Part shown: one piece after another, positions 54,949 to 62,698 of the stretch
Layout of the letters: every line of letters begins with the position of its first letter
How positions within the stretch are numbered: position 1 is the first letter of the stretch
Source: Clostridia bacterium
Lineage (GTDB): Bacteria; Bacillota; Clostridia; Christensenellales; Borkfalkiaceae
NCBI GenBank assembly: GCA_017468085.1
Contig: JAFUJR010000006.1
Coordinates: 1 to 64,000 of the forward strand
Reading direction: 5' to 3'
Length of the DNA stretch: 64,000 nt
Notes under the pieces: generated by a model
Databases searched by the model: none
What the model was told of the DNA's origin: nothing
Seen by the model: only the letters and a program-made list of their open reading frames with translations
Made by a program: the position numbers and the translations under genes

Positions 54949-57117
54949 ATGAGTATTCAATTCAATAAAGACACGAAAATTTTTCATTTGCAGACAAAAA
55001 ATACGTCGTACGTATTCTGCGTTACCGATTTTAACGCGTTGGAGCATCTTTATTACGGCAAAAAAATCCCGTTTGATAACGTAAAACATATCAGCAACCG
55101 TCAAATTTATTCGCACGTCGCGCACGAAAGCCGTGAGGACCGCGCGTTTTCCGCGTCCGTACAGGGTTTTGAAATCGCCGCTTTCAACAGCGGGGATATC
55201 CGCACGCCCTCGGTGGTGTTCGATTATGACAATAAGGCGGACGCTTGCCGTCTGCGTTATCGCTCTCATACTATTTACAAGGGCAGAAAACCGCTTGTAG
55301 GCTTGCCTTATTCTCGCGCGGATGAAAATACGGAAACGTTGGAAGTCGTCCTTACCGACGACGAAAATTCGGTGGAATTCACCCTGATTTACTGCGTGTT
55401 TGCAGACGAGGACGTCATTGCCCGTTCGCAGATATTAAAGAATATCGGCGGCGGAAAGCTTACCGTCCGTAAATTTGCAAGTATGTGCTTGGATTTTTAC
55501 GGCATGGATTTCGACGTCATCACTTTAGAGGGGATTTATCTTTACGAACGCGCGCAGGTTTCCCGTTCGCCCTTAAACCGCGGCGTATTTAAAAATAACA
55601 GCCTTACGGGTACGTCGTCGCATAATCACAATCCCTTTATGGCGCTCTGCGCGCACAACGCGGACGAGGATATCGGCGAGACATACGGTTTCAACCTCGT
55701 ATACAGCGGCAATTTTGCCGACGAGGTCGCCGTTGACCAATTGGGCGATACGCGCGTGATCATGGGCTTTGACGATACGGGCTTTTCTTGGACGGTTGGT
55801 AAAGGGGAAACGCTTGTCGCGCCCGAAGCGATTATGACGTATTCCGACCAAGGCTTGGGCGGTATGAGCCGTAATTTTCACGACCATATCAGAAAGCATA
55901 TCATCGAGCAAGAATTTGCATTCTCGCCCCGTCCTATCGTTATCAATTCGTGGGAAGCAAGCTATTTTACGGTAACGGAAGAAAAGGTGCTTTCCCTTGC
56001 CAGCCATGCGTTGGATTGCGGAATCGATACCGTGGTTTTGGACGACGGTTGGTTTAGAGCGAATGACCGAATCGGGCTTGGCGATTGGCGCACGGACAAG
56101 GAAGCGTTTCCGTCGGGTATTAAAGGACTTTGCGATAAAGTACACGCAATGGGCTTAAAATTCGGGCTTTGGTTAGAGCCGGAAATGGTCAATGCGCAAA
56201 GTGAATATTATAAAGAACACCCCGACTATGTTTTAAGCACCTCAAAACTGCCCTTGATCTCTCGTCATCAGTATCTTTTGGATTTGACACGCGACGAGGT
56301 CGTGCAGGATATTGCAAATCGAATCAAAGAAGAGCTGCAGGGCGTGGAGCTCGATTATATCAAGTGGGATTTTAACCGCTACGCAACGGAAGCAAGCTCT
56401 TTCGTAACGGCGCAAGGCGAGGTATATCACCGTCAAACGTTGGGCGTGTATAAGCTCTTGTCTATGATTAAGGCAGAATTCCCCAACGTCTTGTTTGAAA
56501 CGTGTTCGGGCGGCGGCGGTAGATTCGACTTGGGTATGCTCTATTATTCGCCGCAGATTTGGACGAGTGACAACACCGACCCATACGCGAGAACGTATAT
56601 TCAGTACGGGTCCAGCTACGCCTATCCCGTGTCCGCGCTCAGTTGCCATTTTACGGAGGGGGATTGTACGAGCGGCAGAAAATCTACTTTTGAATTTAGG
56701 TACCGTGTGGCTTCCTTCGGCTCGTACGGCTACGAGTTGGATTTAAGCAAGTACAGCGCGGAGGATAAGGCGGCGTTTAAAAGCTATTCCGAGCTTTACC
56801 GCAAGGACGAGGATTTGAATTTAAGCGGCGATTTGTATCGCTTGATTTCCCCTGAAAAAACGGATTATTGCGCGTATATTGCGGTTTCCAAGGATAAGAA
56901 AAAAGCAAAGCTGACCTTCCTTGAACTGTACGCGTCCGGTTTTATAGAAAGCATGGCTTTGCGCTTAAAGGGCTTAGACCCCGAAAAATTGTATAAAAAC
57001 GAGGAAACGGGCGAGGTGCTTCACGGCGCAACGCTTATGAACGTCGGTATCCGTATCGGCGATTTGTACAGAAAGAAGCGTTCGGACGGTTATACGGTGA
57101 ATTTTGTCGAGGTATAA
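54949..57117 (+). CDS. Alpha-galactosidase, GH36
   Basis: 722 residues, no signal peptide, usual length for the clostridial/bacillar group. An N-terminal beta-supersandwich is followed by a barrel with VLDDGWF, KFGLWLEPEMV and DYIKWDFNR (nucleophile Asp474). Then come CSGGGGRFD and the SDNTD block (540-544) carrying the acid/base aspartate. It hydrolyses alpha-galactosides such as raffinose-type sugars, galactomannan side chains or terminal Gal-alpha glycans. AGGGG precedes the ATG. It has its own promoter and terminator, so it forms a single-gene unit next to the rhamnosidase operon. Confidence 0.95.
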   Translation: MSIQFNKDTKIFHLQTKNTSYVFCVTDFNALEHLYYGKKIPFDNVKHISNRQIYSHVAHESREDRAFSASVQGFEIAAFNSGDIRTPSVVFDYDNKADACRLRYRSHTIYKGRKPLVGLPYSRADENTETLEVVLTDDENSVEFTLIYCVFADEDVIARSQILKNIGGGKLTVRKFASMCLDFYGMDFDVITLEGIYLYERAQVSRSPLNRGVFKNNSLTGTSSHNHNPFMALCAHNADEDIGETYGFNLVYSGNFADEVAVDQLGDTRVIMGFDDTGFSWTVGKGETLVAPEAIMTYSDQGLGGMSRNFHDHIRKHIIEQEFAFSPRPIVINSWEASYFTVTEEKVLSLASHALDCGIDTVVLDDGWFRANDRIGLGDWRTDKEAFPSGIKGLCDKVHAMGLKFGLWLEPEMVNAQSEYYKEHPDYVLSTSKLPLISRHQYLLDLTRDEVVQDIANRIKEELQGVELDYIKWDFNRYATEASSFVTAQGEVYHRQTLGVYKLLSMIKAEFPNVLFETCSGGGGRFDLGMLYYSPQIWTSDNTDPYARTYIQYGSSYAYPVSALSCHFTEGDCTSGRKSTFEFRYRVASFGSYGYELDLSKYSAEDKAAFKSYSELYRKDEDLNLSGDLYRLISPEKTDYCAYIAVSKDKKKAKLTFLELYASGFIESMALRLKGLDPEKLYKNEETGEVLHGATLMNVGIRIGDLYRKKRSDGYTVNFVEV

Positions 57118-57163
57118 AGCTCGGCATGTGCAAGCGTCAGCGTTCCGTTCCTAAATAAAAATC

Positions 57164-57203
57164 AAAACCGTCGTGCTTAAAAATTGCGCGGCGGTTTTCT
57201 TTT
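57164..57203 (+). terminator. Terminator of the GH36 gene
   Basis: AAAACCGTCGTGC (57164-57176) pairs with GCGCGGCGGTTTT (57186-57198) with two wobble pairs, followed by CTTTT. Confidence 0.82.
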
Positions 57204-57212
57204 AAAGAAGCC

Positions 57213-57241
57213 TTGACCTTTTGCGAAAAATTTGCTACAAT
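57213..57241 (+). promoter_or_regulatory. Sigma-A promoter of sbcDC
   Basis: TTGACC (57213-57218), a 17-base spacer and TACAAT (57236-57241). The start is expected near 57248, about 30 bases before the ATG. Confidence 0.85.
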
Positions 57242-57276
57242 GTAGAGGATAAACGTAGAAGTAAGGAGCAAAGTAA

Positions 57277-58416
57277 ATGAAATTCGTACATATTTCGGAT
57301 TTGCATTTAGGGAAACGTTTGCACGAAACGTCCTTGGTCGAAGACCAAGCGGAAATTTTACGGCAAATTATAGGCGTAGTCGATACGGAGCGCCCCGACG
57401 GCGTACTTATTGCGGGCGACGTTTACGATAAGAGTATGCCAAGCGCCGAGGCGGTGCAGTTGTTCGACGCTTTTTTAGCAGAGCTTGCCGCGCGGAGAAT
57501 GCGTACTTTTGTCATTAGCGGTAACCACGATTCGCCCGAGCGTATTGCGTTCGGCGGAAGAATTATGGACGCAAGCGGTATTCACCTTTCGCACGTGTAC
57601 GACGGAGGCGTGAAGTCGGTTTCGCTCACGGACGAGTACGGCGAGGTCTGCGTGTATATGTTGCCTTTCATTAAGCCCGCGCACGTCCGCAGATTTTATG
57701 AAGAGGAGGAAATTACTTCTTACACCGACGCGGTGCGCGTTGCCGTTTCAAAGATGGGCGTGGATAAAAGCAAGCGAAATATTTTAATCACGCACCAATT
57801 CGTTACGGGCGCGACCCGTTCGGACTCAGAGGAAACTGTGGGCGGTACGGACAACGTCGACGCGTCTGTGTTCGATGGGTTCGAATACGTTGCGCTCGGG
57901 CATTTGCACGGCGCGCAAAATTGCGGCTCGGAGCGTATTCGCTACTGCGGTACGCCGTTGAAATATTCTTTTTCCGAGGCGAACGACGAAAAATCGGTTA
58001 CCGTGGTGGAGTTGGGTGAAAAAGGGAGCGCGCTGACCATCAGAACGGCGAGCCTTAATCCTATCCGTGATTTACGGAAAATTAAAGGCGCTTTTGCCGA
58101 ACTTATCGACCCTGCGTTTTACCGTGGGTTGGGTAATTTGAACGATTACGTGCAAATCACCTTGACGGACGAGGACGACGTACCCAATGCGATGGGGCGT
58201 TTGCAAACGATTTATAAAAACGCCTTGGAGTTGAAATACGACAACACGAGAACGCGCGCCGCGGCAGAGATTTACGGGGCGGAGGAAGTGGAAAATAAGT
58301 CGATGTTAGAACTGTTTTCCGAGTTTTTTGCCTTGAAAAACGGTGCGGAAATGAGCGACGAACAGCGCGCATATATGCAAGATATAATTGAAAAAATCGA
58401 GGAGGAAAGCGTATGA
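57277..58416 (+). CDS. sbcD: DNA repair exonuclease SbcD (Mre11 family)
   Basis: 379 residues. The calcineurin-like phosphoesterase motifs are intact: HISDLHLG (5-12), GDVYD (Asp48), GNHDSPE (Asn83, His84, Asp85), THQF and GHLHG. It is the nuclease subunit of SbcCD, which opens hairpins and trims double-strand ends using manganese. AAGGAG precedes the ATG. The stop overlaps the sbcC start (ATGA), the normal arrangement. The gene pair is chromosomal housekeeping and unrelated to the glycan genes. Confidence 0.96.
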   Translation: MKFVHISDLHLGKRLHETSLVEDQAEILRQIIGVVDTERPDGVLIAGDVYDKSMPSAEAVQLFDAFLAELAARRMRTFVISGNHDSPERIAFGGRIMDASGIHLSHVYDGGVKSVSLTDEYGEVCVYMLPFIKPAHVRRFYEEEEITSYTDAVRVAVSKMGVDKSKRNILITHQFVTGATRSDSEETVGGTDNVDASVFDGFEYVALGHLHGAQNCGSERIRYCGTPLKYSFSEANDEKSVTVVELGEKGSALTIRTASLNPIRDLRKIKGAFAELIDPAFYRGLGNLNDYVQITLTDEDDVPNAMGRLQTIYKNALELKYDNTRTRAAAEIYGAEEVENKSMLELFSEFFALKNGAEMSDEQRAYMQDIIEKIEEESV

Positions 58417-61184
58417 GGCCGTTAAAATTGACCGTTTCTGCGTTCGGACCGTACGCAAACAAGGAAGTTCTCGATTTGGATAAACTGGGAGAAAGCGGGT
58501 TATATCTCATTACGGGCACGACGGGCGCGGGCAAAACGTCTATTTTCGACGCAATCACCTACGCTTTGTACGACAGCTCGAGCGGGGAGCTCCGCGACGG
58601 ATCGATGCTCCGTTCCAAATATGCGGACGCGGAAACGGAGACCTTTGTCGAGCTGGAGTTTTTGTGTAAAGACAAGGTATATAAAGTGCGCCGTAGTCCC
58701 GAATATATGCGTCCGAAAAGCCGTGGCGAGGGATTCACGAAAGCGGTTGCGCGCGCGGAATTGCACTATCCGGACGGCAGGGTGGTGGATAAAAGCAAAA
58801 AGGAAGTAACGAACGCGATTTCGGAAATCATCGGCTTGGAAAAAGAGCAATTCTTGAAGATCGCAATGATTGCGCAAGGACAATTCCGTGAAATATTGCT
58901 TACGAATACGGAAAAGAGAAAAGAGCTTTTCCGTCAAATTTTCAAAACGCATAAATTTGAAGAACTGCAAAACCGTGTAAAAGAGGACGCGGCGGCTTTG
59001 GATAGGGAATACGAAAGGGTGAAAAATACCATTCTCGCCTACGCCGAAAATATTTCTTGTCCCGTAGAAAGTTTAGAGTATCCGCTTGTAAAACAGGCGC
59101 AAAAAGGGGAGATTTCCACGCAAGAAACCTTAGAGCTGTTACAGCGTTTATTGCAAACCGATAAAGCGGAAAACGAGAGACTTTCAGACGAGATTTCTAA
59201 GTTGAACGCGGACATGGGTGGGGTGATTGCTAAAATTGCTACGGCAAAGGAGCATGCGGATAACCTCAAAAATTACAACGAAAAAATGCAAAATTTGCCT
59301 AATTTTATCCTCGCTTTGGACGAGGCGAAAAAGGTCTTGGACGAGACGAACGTCCGAGAGGCTGAAGCAGAGGCTTTAGGCAAAAAAATTACCGTTTTAG
59401 AGCAGGAGCTTCCCATATACGAGCAGTGGGATAAGCTCGAAAAAAATTGCCGTGATTTGGCAAAAAATTTGGAAAACGCAACGCATGAAAAAGAGCGTTT
59501 GTCGGCGCTGATCAAGACGCAAAAAGAAAAACTTGACCGGTTAAAAGCCCGTTTGCAAGCCTTGGCGCGCGCAGGCGAAAATCGTGCAATGCTTGAAAAT
59601 GAAGAACAAAAGCTCTTAAGTGAGCAAGTAAAAATTAACGACCTTAAAGGGGATATGCGCAAGCATTTTGAACTGCGTACCGCCTTAGAGGAAACGCAAG
59701 AAAAATATAAAATCTTGCAAGCGCAAGCCGACGCGTTAAACGATAAATATCAGTATTTAAACAAACGCTTTTTGGACGGACAAGCGGGAATCATGGCAAG
59801 TACGCTTGAAGACGGAACGCCTTGCCCCGTATGCGGTTCTGTTCATCACCCGAATCTTGCGCAAATAAGCGAGGACGTACCCACCGAGGCGCGGTTAAAA
59901 GCCGCGAAATCGGAGGCGGAGCAAGGCTTAAAAGAGGCGGAAGAAAAGAGTAAACTTTGCGCAAAAATGGGAGGCGAATTGAGCGTTTTACGCGCCTCTG
60001 TCGAAAACCAAATTCAAACGCTTTTTGCGGGCGAAACGGTAGAAACGGTGGGGGCATGTATCAAATCACGGCTTTTAGCGATAAAAGAAAGTCTAATCGC
60101 CGTCGCCGAAAAAATTACGGCAGAGAAGAAAAACGTCAGCGATAAAGCGGCGCTTGAAAATCTTATCCCCCAAGAGGAAAAACGTTTAAAAGATTTGGAG
60201 GACGAAGAAAAGGGTTGCGCGTTACGCATTGGCGAGCTTTCTGTAAACAAGAAAAACGCCGAGGAGCAATCAGCTGCGTTAAAGGGTAAGTTGACCTATT
60301 CTTCCCTTACGCTTGCGCAAGAGGGCTTGCTTGCGTTAAGGTCGCAAAAACAGATAATTGAAAGGCAAATAAAAACTGCCAACGAGGATTATTTGCATAA
60401 AAAAGAGGCGTTGGGCAAGTTGCAAGGGGAAATTTCCGCGTTAGAACGCCTTGTGAAAAAGGTTTGCGACGTGGATTTGCAGGCAGAGGAAACGAAGCAC
60501 GCAGAGCTTACCAATAAACGGAACGCGCTTACGGAGTATAAAGAAAACGTGGCGGCGCGTATGCAAGCCAACCGTGCATGCGCCGACAATATTGCGCGCG
60601 CGGCGAAGGATTCAAACGAGCTTGAAATGCAAGTCCGTTGGATGAATACGCTTGCAAAAACGGCAAACGGCACGTTGAGCGGGCAAGAGAAAATCTCCTT
60701 TGAAACGCACGTGCAGATGAGTTATTTTGACCGTATTTTACGGCGCGCGAATATCCGTTTGCAGAAGATGACGGGAGGTCAATATGACCTTATCCGCCGC
60801 GTAGAGCCGCAAAATCAACGCTCGCAAGTCGGTTTGGATATTGACGTACTCGACCATTACAACGGCAGTACGCGCCCCGTCCATTCCCTTTCGGGCGGCG
60901 AGCAGTTCAAGGCTTCACTTGCCTTAGCGCTCGGTCTGTCGGACGAGATACAATCCTCGGCGGGCGGCGTGCGGTTGGATACGATGTTCGTGGACGAGGG
61001 CTTTGGTTCGTTAGACGGAGAATCGTTACGTCTTGCCATCGCTACGTTACAGGATTTGACGGAAGGCAACCGCCTCGTCGGCATTATCTCCCACGTCGAG
61101 GAATTGAAAAACAAAATAGACAAGCAAATCGTCGTTGAAAAGTGTAAGGGCGCGGGCAAGGGCAGCCACGCTCGGCTGGTATAA
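58413..61184 (+). CDS. sbcC: DNA repair ATPase SbcC (Rad50 family)
   Basis: 923 residues. Walker A is GTTGAGKTS with Lys41. Long coiled coils at about 180-460 and 490-770 flank the zinc hook CPVC (Cys471, Cys474). The ABC signature LSGGEQ is at 826-831, and Walker B ends VDEG with Asp861 and Glu862. It is the ATPase partner of SbcD. The length is somewhat short of the 1,000-1,050 typical of E. coli-like SbcC, mostly in the coiled coil, but within the range of Clostridia. Followed by a strong hairpin terminator. Confidence 0.96.
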   Translation: MRPLKLTVSAFGPYANKEVLDLDKLGESGLYLITGTTGAGKTSIFDAITYALYDSSSGELRDGSMLRSKYADAETETFVELEFLCKDKVYKVRRSPEYMRPKSRGEGFTKAVARAELHYPDGRVVDKSKKEVTNAISEIIGLEKEQFLKIAMIAQGQFREILLTNTEKRKELFRQIFKTHKFEELQNRVKEDAAALDREYERVKNTILAYAENISCPVESLEYPLVKQAQKGEISTQETLELLQRLLQTDKAENERLSDEISKLNADMGGVIAKIATAKEHADNLKNYNEKMQNLPNFILALDEAKKVLDETNVREAEAEALGKKITVLEQELPIYEQWDKLEKNCRDLAKNLENATHEKERLSALIKTQKEKLDRLKARLQALARAGENRAMLENEEQKLLSEQVKINDLKGDMRKHFELRTALEETQEKYKILQAQADALNDKYQYLNKRFLDGQAGIMASTLEDGTPCPVCGSVHHPNLAQISEDVPTEARLKAAKSEAEQGLKEAEEKSKLCAKMGGELSVLRASVENQIQTLFAGETVETVGACIKSRLLAIKESLIAVAEKITAEKKNVSDKAALENLIPQEEKRLKDLEDEEKGCALRIGELSVNKKNAEEQSAALKGKLTYSSLTLAQEGLLALRSQKQIIERQIKTANEDYLHKKEALGKLQGEISALERLVKKVCDVDLQAEETKHAELTNKRNALTEYKENVAARMQANRACADNIARAAKDSNELEMQVRWMNTLAKTANGTLSGQEKISFETHVQMSYFDRILRRANIRLQKMTGGQYDLIRRVEPQNQRSQVGLDIDVLDHYNGSTRPVHSLSGGEQFKASLALALGLSDEIQSSAGGVRLDTMFVDEGFGSLDGESLRLAIATLQDLTEGNRLVGIISHVEELKNKIDKQIVVEKCKGAGKGSHARLV

Positions 61185-61209
61185 AATGTATAAAAACAAA
61201 ACGGAAAAA

Positions 61210-61244
61210 GAGGCGCGGACCTTCAAAGGTCTGCGCCTCTTCTA
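61210..61244 (+). terminator. Terminator of sbcDC
   Basis: GAGGCGCGGACCT (61210-61222) pairs with AGGTCTGCGCCTC (61227-61239) with one wobble, followed by TTCTATC. On the minus strand it is followed by a TTTTTCCG tract and could also stop purC transcripts. Confidence 0.8.
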
Positions 61245-61269
61245 TCATTAGGCAATCAGGGAAAAATAG

Positions 61270-61302
61270 TACGCGCTCAGGGTTCGAGTCCCTAAGCGCG
61301 TA
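61270..61302 (+). other. tRNA-like acceptor/T-arm minihelix
   Basis: TACGCGCT (61270-61277) pairs with AGCGCGTA (61295-61302). After one C-A mismatch, AGGG pairs with CCCT around the seven-base loop TTCGAGT. That loop fits the tRNA T-loop consensus TTCRANY. D-arm and anticodon arm are absent, so it is not a functional tRNA. It may be a decayed tRNA end, the residue of an integration site or an independent RNA structure. Confidence 0.5.
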
Positions 61303-61321
61303 TTCTGTGCGTACAACGTAA

Positions 61322-62005
61322 TTATCTGTTGTTGATAAGTTTGGTAAGCTCTACGGGGTCAACGATTTTGCCGTCCTTATAAACGCGCATGTTGCCCGAA
61401 GCAATTTCGTCAATTAAGATAACTTCGCCATTGTTATAACCAAACTCAAACTTAATATCCCAAAGGTCAAGCCCGATGGATTTTAAATCGTCCGCAACGA
61501 CTTTCGTGATTTTTAAGGTCTGTTCTTTCATGGAATTGAACATTTCCATGCTCATTACGCCAAGCGCCGCAAGCCCTTCCGCCGTAACGAGAGGGTCGCC
61601 CTTTTCGTCGTTTTTAAAGGTGCATTCTACGTAGCCGCCCGTAAGGGGGGTTCCGTTTTCGATATATTCGCCGTATCTTCTGATAAAGCTACCCGTCGCA
61701 ACCAGACGGCAAATGACTTCAAGACCGTGCCCAAATACGGTTGCAGGCAAAACTTCCATCGTTGCGTTGTCAAGGTCGGCGGAAACGTAATGCGTTTTGA
61801 TGCCAGCCTGTTTCAAGAGTTCAAAATAATACACGGACGATTTTAAGTTTGCTTTGCCGATTCCTTCAATCGTCAAACCGACGGTGTTTTCACCGGGGTC
61901 AAATACGCCGTCCTTGCCCGTGCAATCGTCTTTGAATTTCAACAAAACGTTGCCGTTTTCAAGTTTGTAAACGTCTTTCGTTTTACCAGTGTACAGCTTT
62001 TCCAT
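61322..62005 (-). CDS. purC: SAICAR synthase, PurC
   Basis: 227 residues, slightly short of the usual 235-240. It begins [13 protein letters not shown] and contains [12 protein letters not shown], the ATP-binding strand region, then [14 protein letters not shown] and the aspartate/CAIR-binding [10 protein letters not shown] segment, ending with [12 protein letters not shown]. It joins aspartate to CAIR in purine synthesis. GAGAGG precedes the ATG. No other pur gene is adjacent. A perfect inverted repeat flanks its ribosome site. Confidence 0.95.
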   Translation of the reverse strand: MEKLYTGKTKDVYKLENGNVLLKFKDDCTGKDGVFDPGENTVGLTIEGIGKANLKSSVYYFELLKQAGIKTHYVSADLDNATMEVLPATVFGHGLEVICRLVATGSFIRRYGEYIENGTPLTGGYVECTFKNDEKGDPLVTAEGLAALGVMSMEMFNSMKEQTLKITKVVADDLKSIGLDLWDIKFEFGYNNGEVILIDEIASGNMRVYKDGKIVDPVELTKLINNR

Positions 62006-62036
62006 AACGTAAACCTCTCAAAAATTTATTTACGTT
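62006..62036 (-). promoter_or_regulatory. Inverted repeat around the purC ribosome site
   Basis: AACGTAAA (62006-62013) and TTTACGTT (62029-62036) are perfect 8-base inverted repeats enclosing GAGAGG. In RNA the ribosome site would lie in the loop; in DNA the repeat falls just downstream of the -10. It does not resemble the Bacillus PurR box. Confidence 0.45.
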
Positions 62037-62039
62037 AAT

Positions 62040-62068
62040 ATTATAACAAACTTTTTTTAATTTTACAA
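62040..62068 (-). promoter_or_regulatory. Sigma-A promoter of purC
   Basis: On the minus strand TTGTAA (62068-62063), a 17-base spacer and TATAAT (62045-62040). Confidence 0.78.
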
Positions 62069-62145
62069 TAATATGAACGGCAAAAATTACAAAAAAATTA
62101 AAAAATATGCGCTTTATTTTTACGTGCTTTATTGCGCATAAATGC

Positions 62146-62165
62146 AATTCAACGCATACCTGCCC
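62146..62165 (-). repeat. Dispersed 20-base repeat, copy 2
   Basis: On the minus strand it reads GGGCAGGTATGCGTTGAATT, differing from the 15889 copy at one base. It lies between purC and the terminator of the small lipoprotein gene. Confidence 0.55.
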
Positions 62166-62189
62166 ACGCCGTATACGTTAAATTGCACA

Positions 62190-62226
62190 AAAAAATGCCT
62201 TTGCGAAAAAGCAAAAGCATTTTTTT
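62190..62226 (-). terminator. Terminator of the minus-strand surface-protein operon
   Basis: AAAAAATGCCTTTGC (62190-62204) and GCAAAAGCATTTTTT (62211-62225) pair with one mismatch. On the minus strand the stem ends in a run of seven T. Confidence 0.82.
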
Positions 62227-62228
62227 GT

Positions 62229-62516
62229 TTAATCGAAGACGTCGGGCGGTAATTCTACTCCGCCTCCCAAGCTGCTGTCCTCGTCGGAACCGTTGCCGCT
62301 GTTAGACTCGCTGCCATTCTCGGAATTGCTGTCCTTATCCGAACTGCCAATTCCGTCGGAGTCGCTGTCGTTAGAGTTGATTTCGCTCTCTGTATTACTG
62401 CTTTGCATGTTGGTAGGGGAGCTGTTGTCACTCTCGCTGTGATTACCGTTTTCGCCGCACGCCGCAATGATAGAGAGGGAAAAAACCGTCAATAATAAAG
62501 CTAAAAATTTCTTCAT
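62229..62516 (-). CDS. Small acidic Ser/Asn-rich lipoprotein
   Basis: 95 residues from the ATG at 62516. The lipobox I-A-A-C gives lipidation at Cys20. The mature part is low-complexity, rich in Ser, Asn, Asp, Glu and Gly, and ends in VELPPDVFD with no folded domain visible. An in-frame ATG at 62531, seven bases after the peptide gene's stop, would add five residues and could be used through coupling. Neither start has a strong ribosome site. It is the last gene of the minus-strand operon. It may be a spacer-like surface lipoprotein; function unknown. Confidence 0.72.
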   Translation of the reverse strand: MKKFLALLLTVFSLSIIAACGENGNHSESDNSSPTNMQSSNTESEINSNDSDSDGIGSSDKDSNSENGSESNSGNGSDEDSSLGGGVELPPDVFD

Positions 62517-62535
62517 GATCAGCTTAACCATTACG

Positions 62536-62679
62536 TTATTCCGAGAATTGCCCGTCGTCAGAAGGAGTGTTAGGGTTGACAAACTCGTGGTCGCCGCCAA
62601 CGAAACCGGGGCTCGTGGTGATAACGTCTTCTGCTTGAACCAAAAGGAGTTCAATATTTAATACTTCATACTTTTTCAT
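62536..62679 (-). CDS. Small TTSPG peptide, 47 residues
   Basis: Start ATG at 62679 with AAGGAGG upstream on the minus strand, stop TAA at 62538-62536. The peptide starts MKKYEVLNIELLLVQ, has AEDVITTSPGFVGGD in the middle and ends GQFSE. It matches the 43-residue peptide at 22454 in opening, acidic core, TTSPG, V-x-G-D and terminal SE. It is acidic, with no signal peptide. It starts 20 bases after a large surface-protein gene and is followed by a small lipoprotein. The strong ribosome site and the paralogue support a real gene. Function unknown. Confidence 0.8.
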   Translation of the reverse strand: MKKYEVLNIELLLVQAEDVITTSPGFVGGDHEFVNPNTPSDDGQFSE

Positions 62680-62698
62680 TTTTTTGTCCTCCTTTTAT

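Noticed and set aside
61270-61302. Intact tRNA gene
   Set aside because: Only acceptor-like and T arms are present; no D arm or anticodon arm fits on either side.
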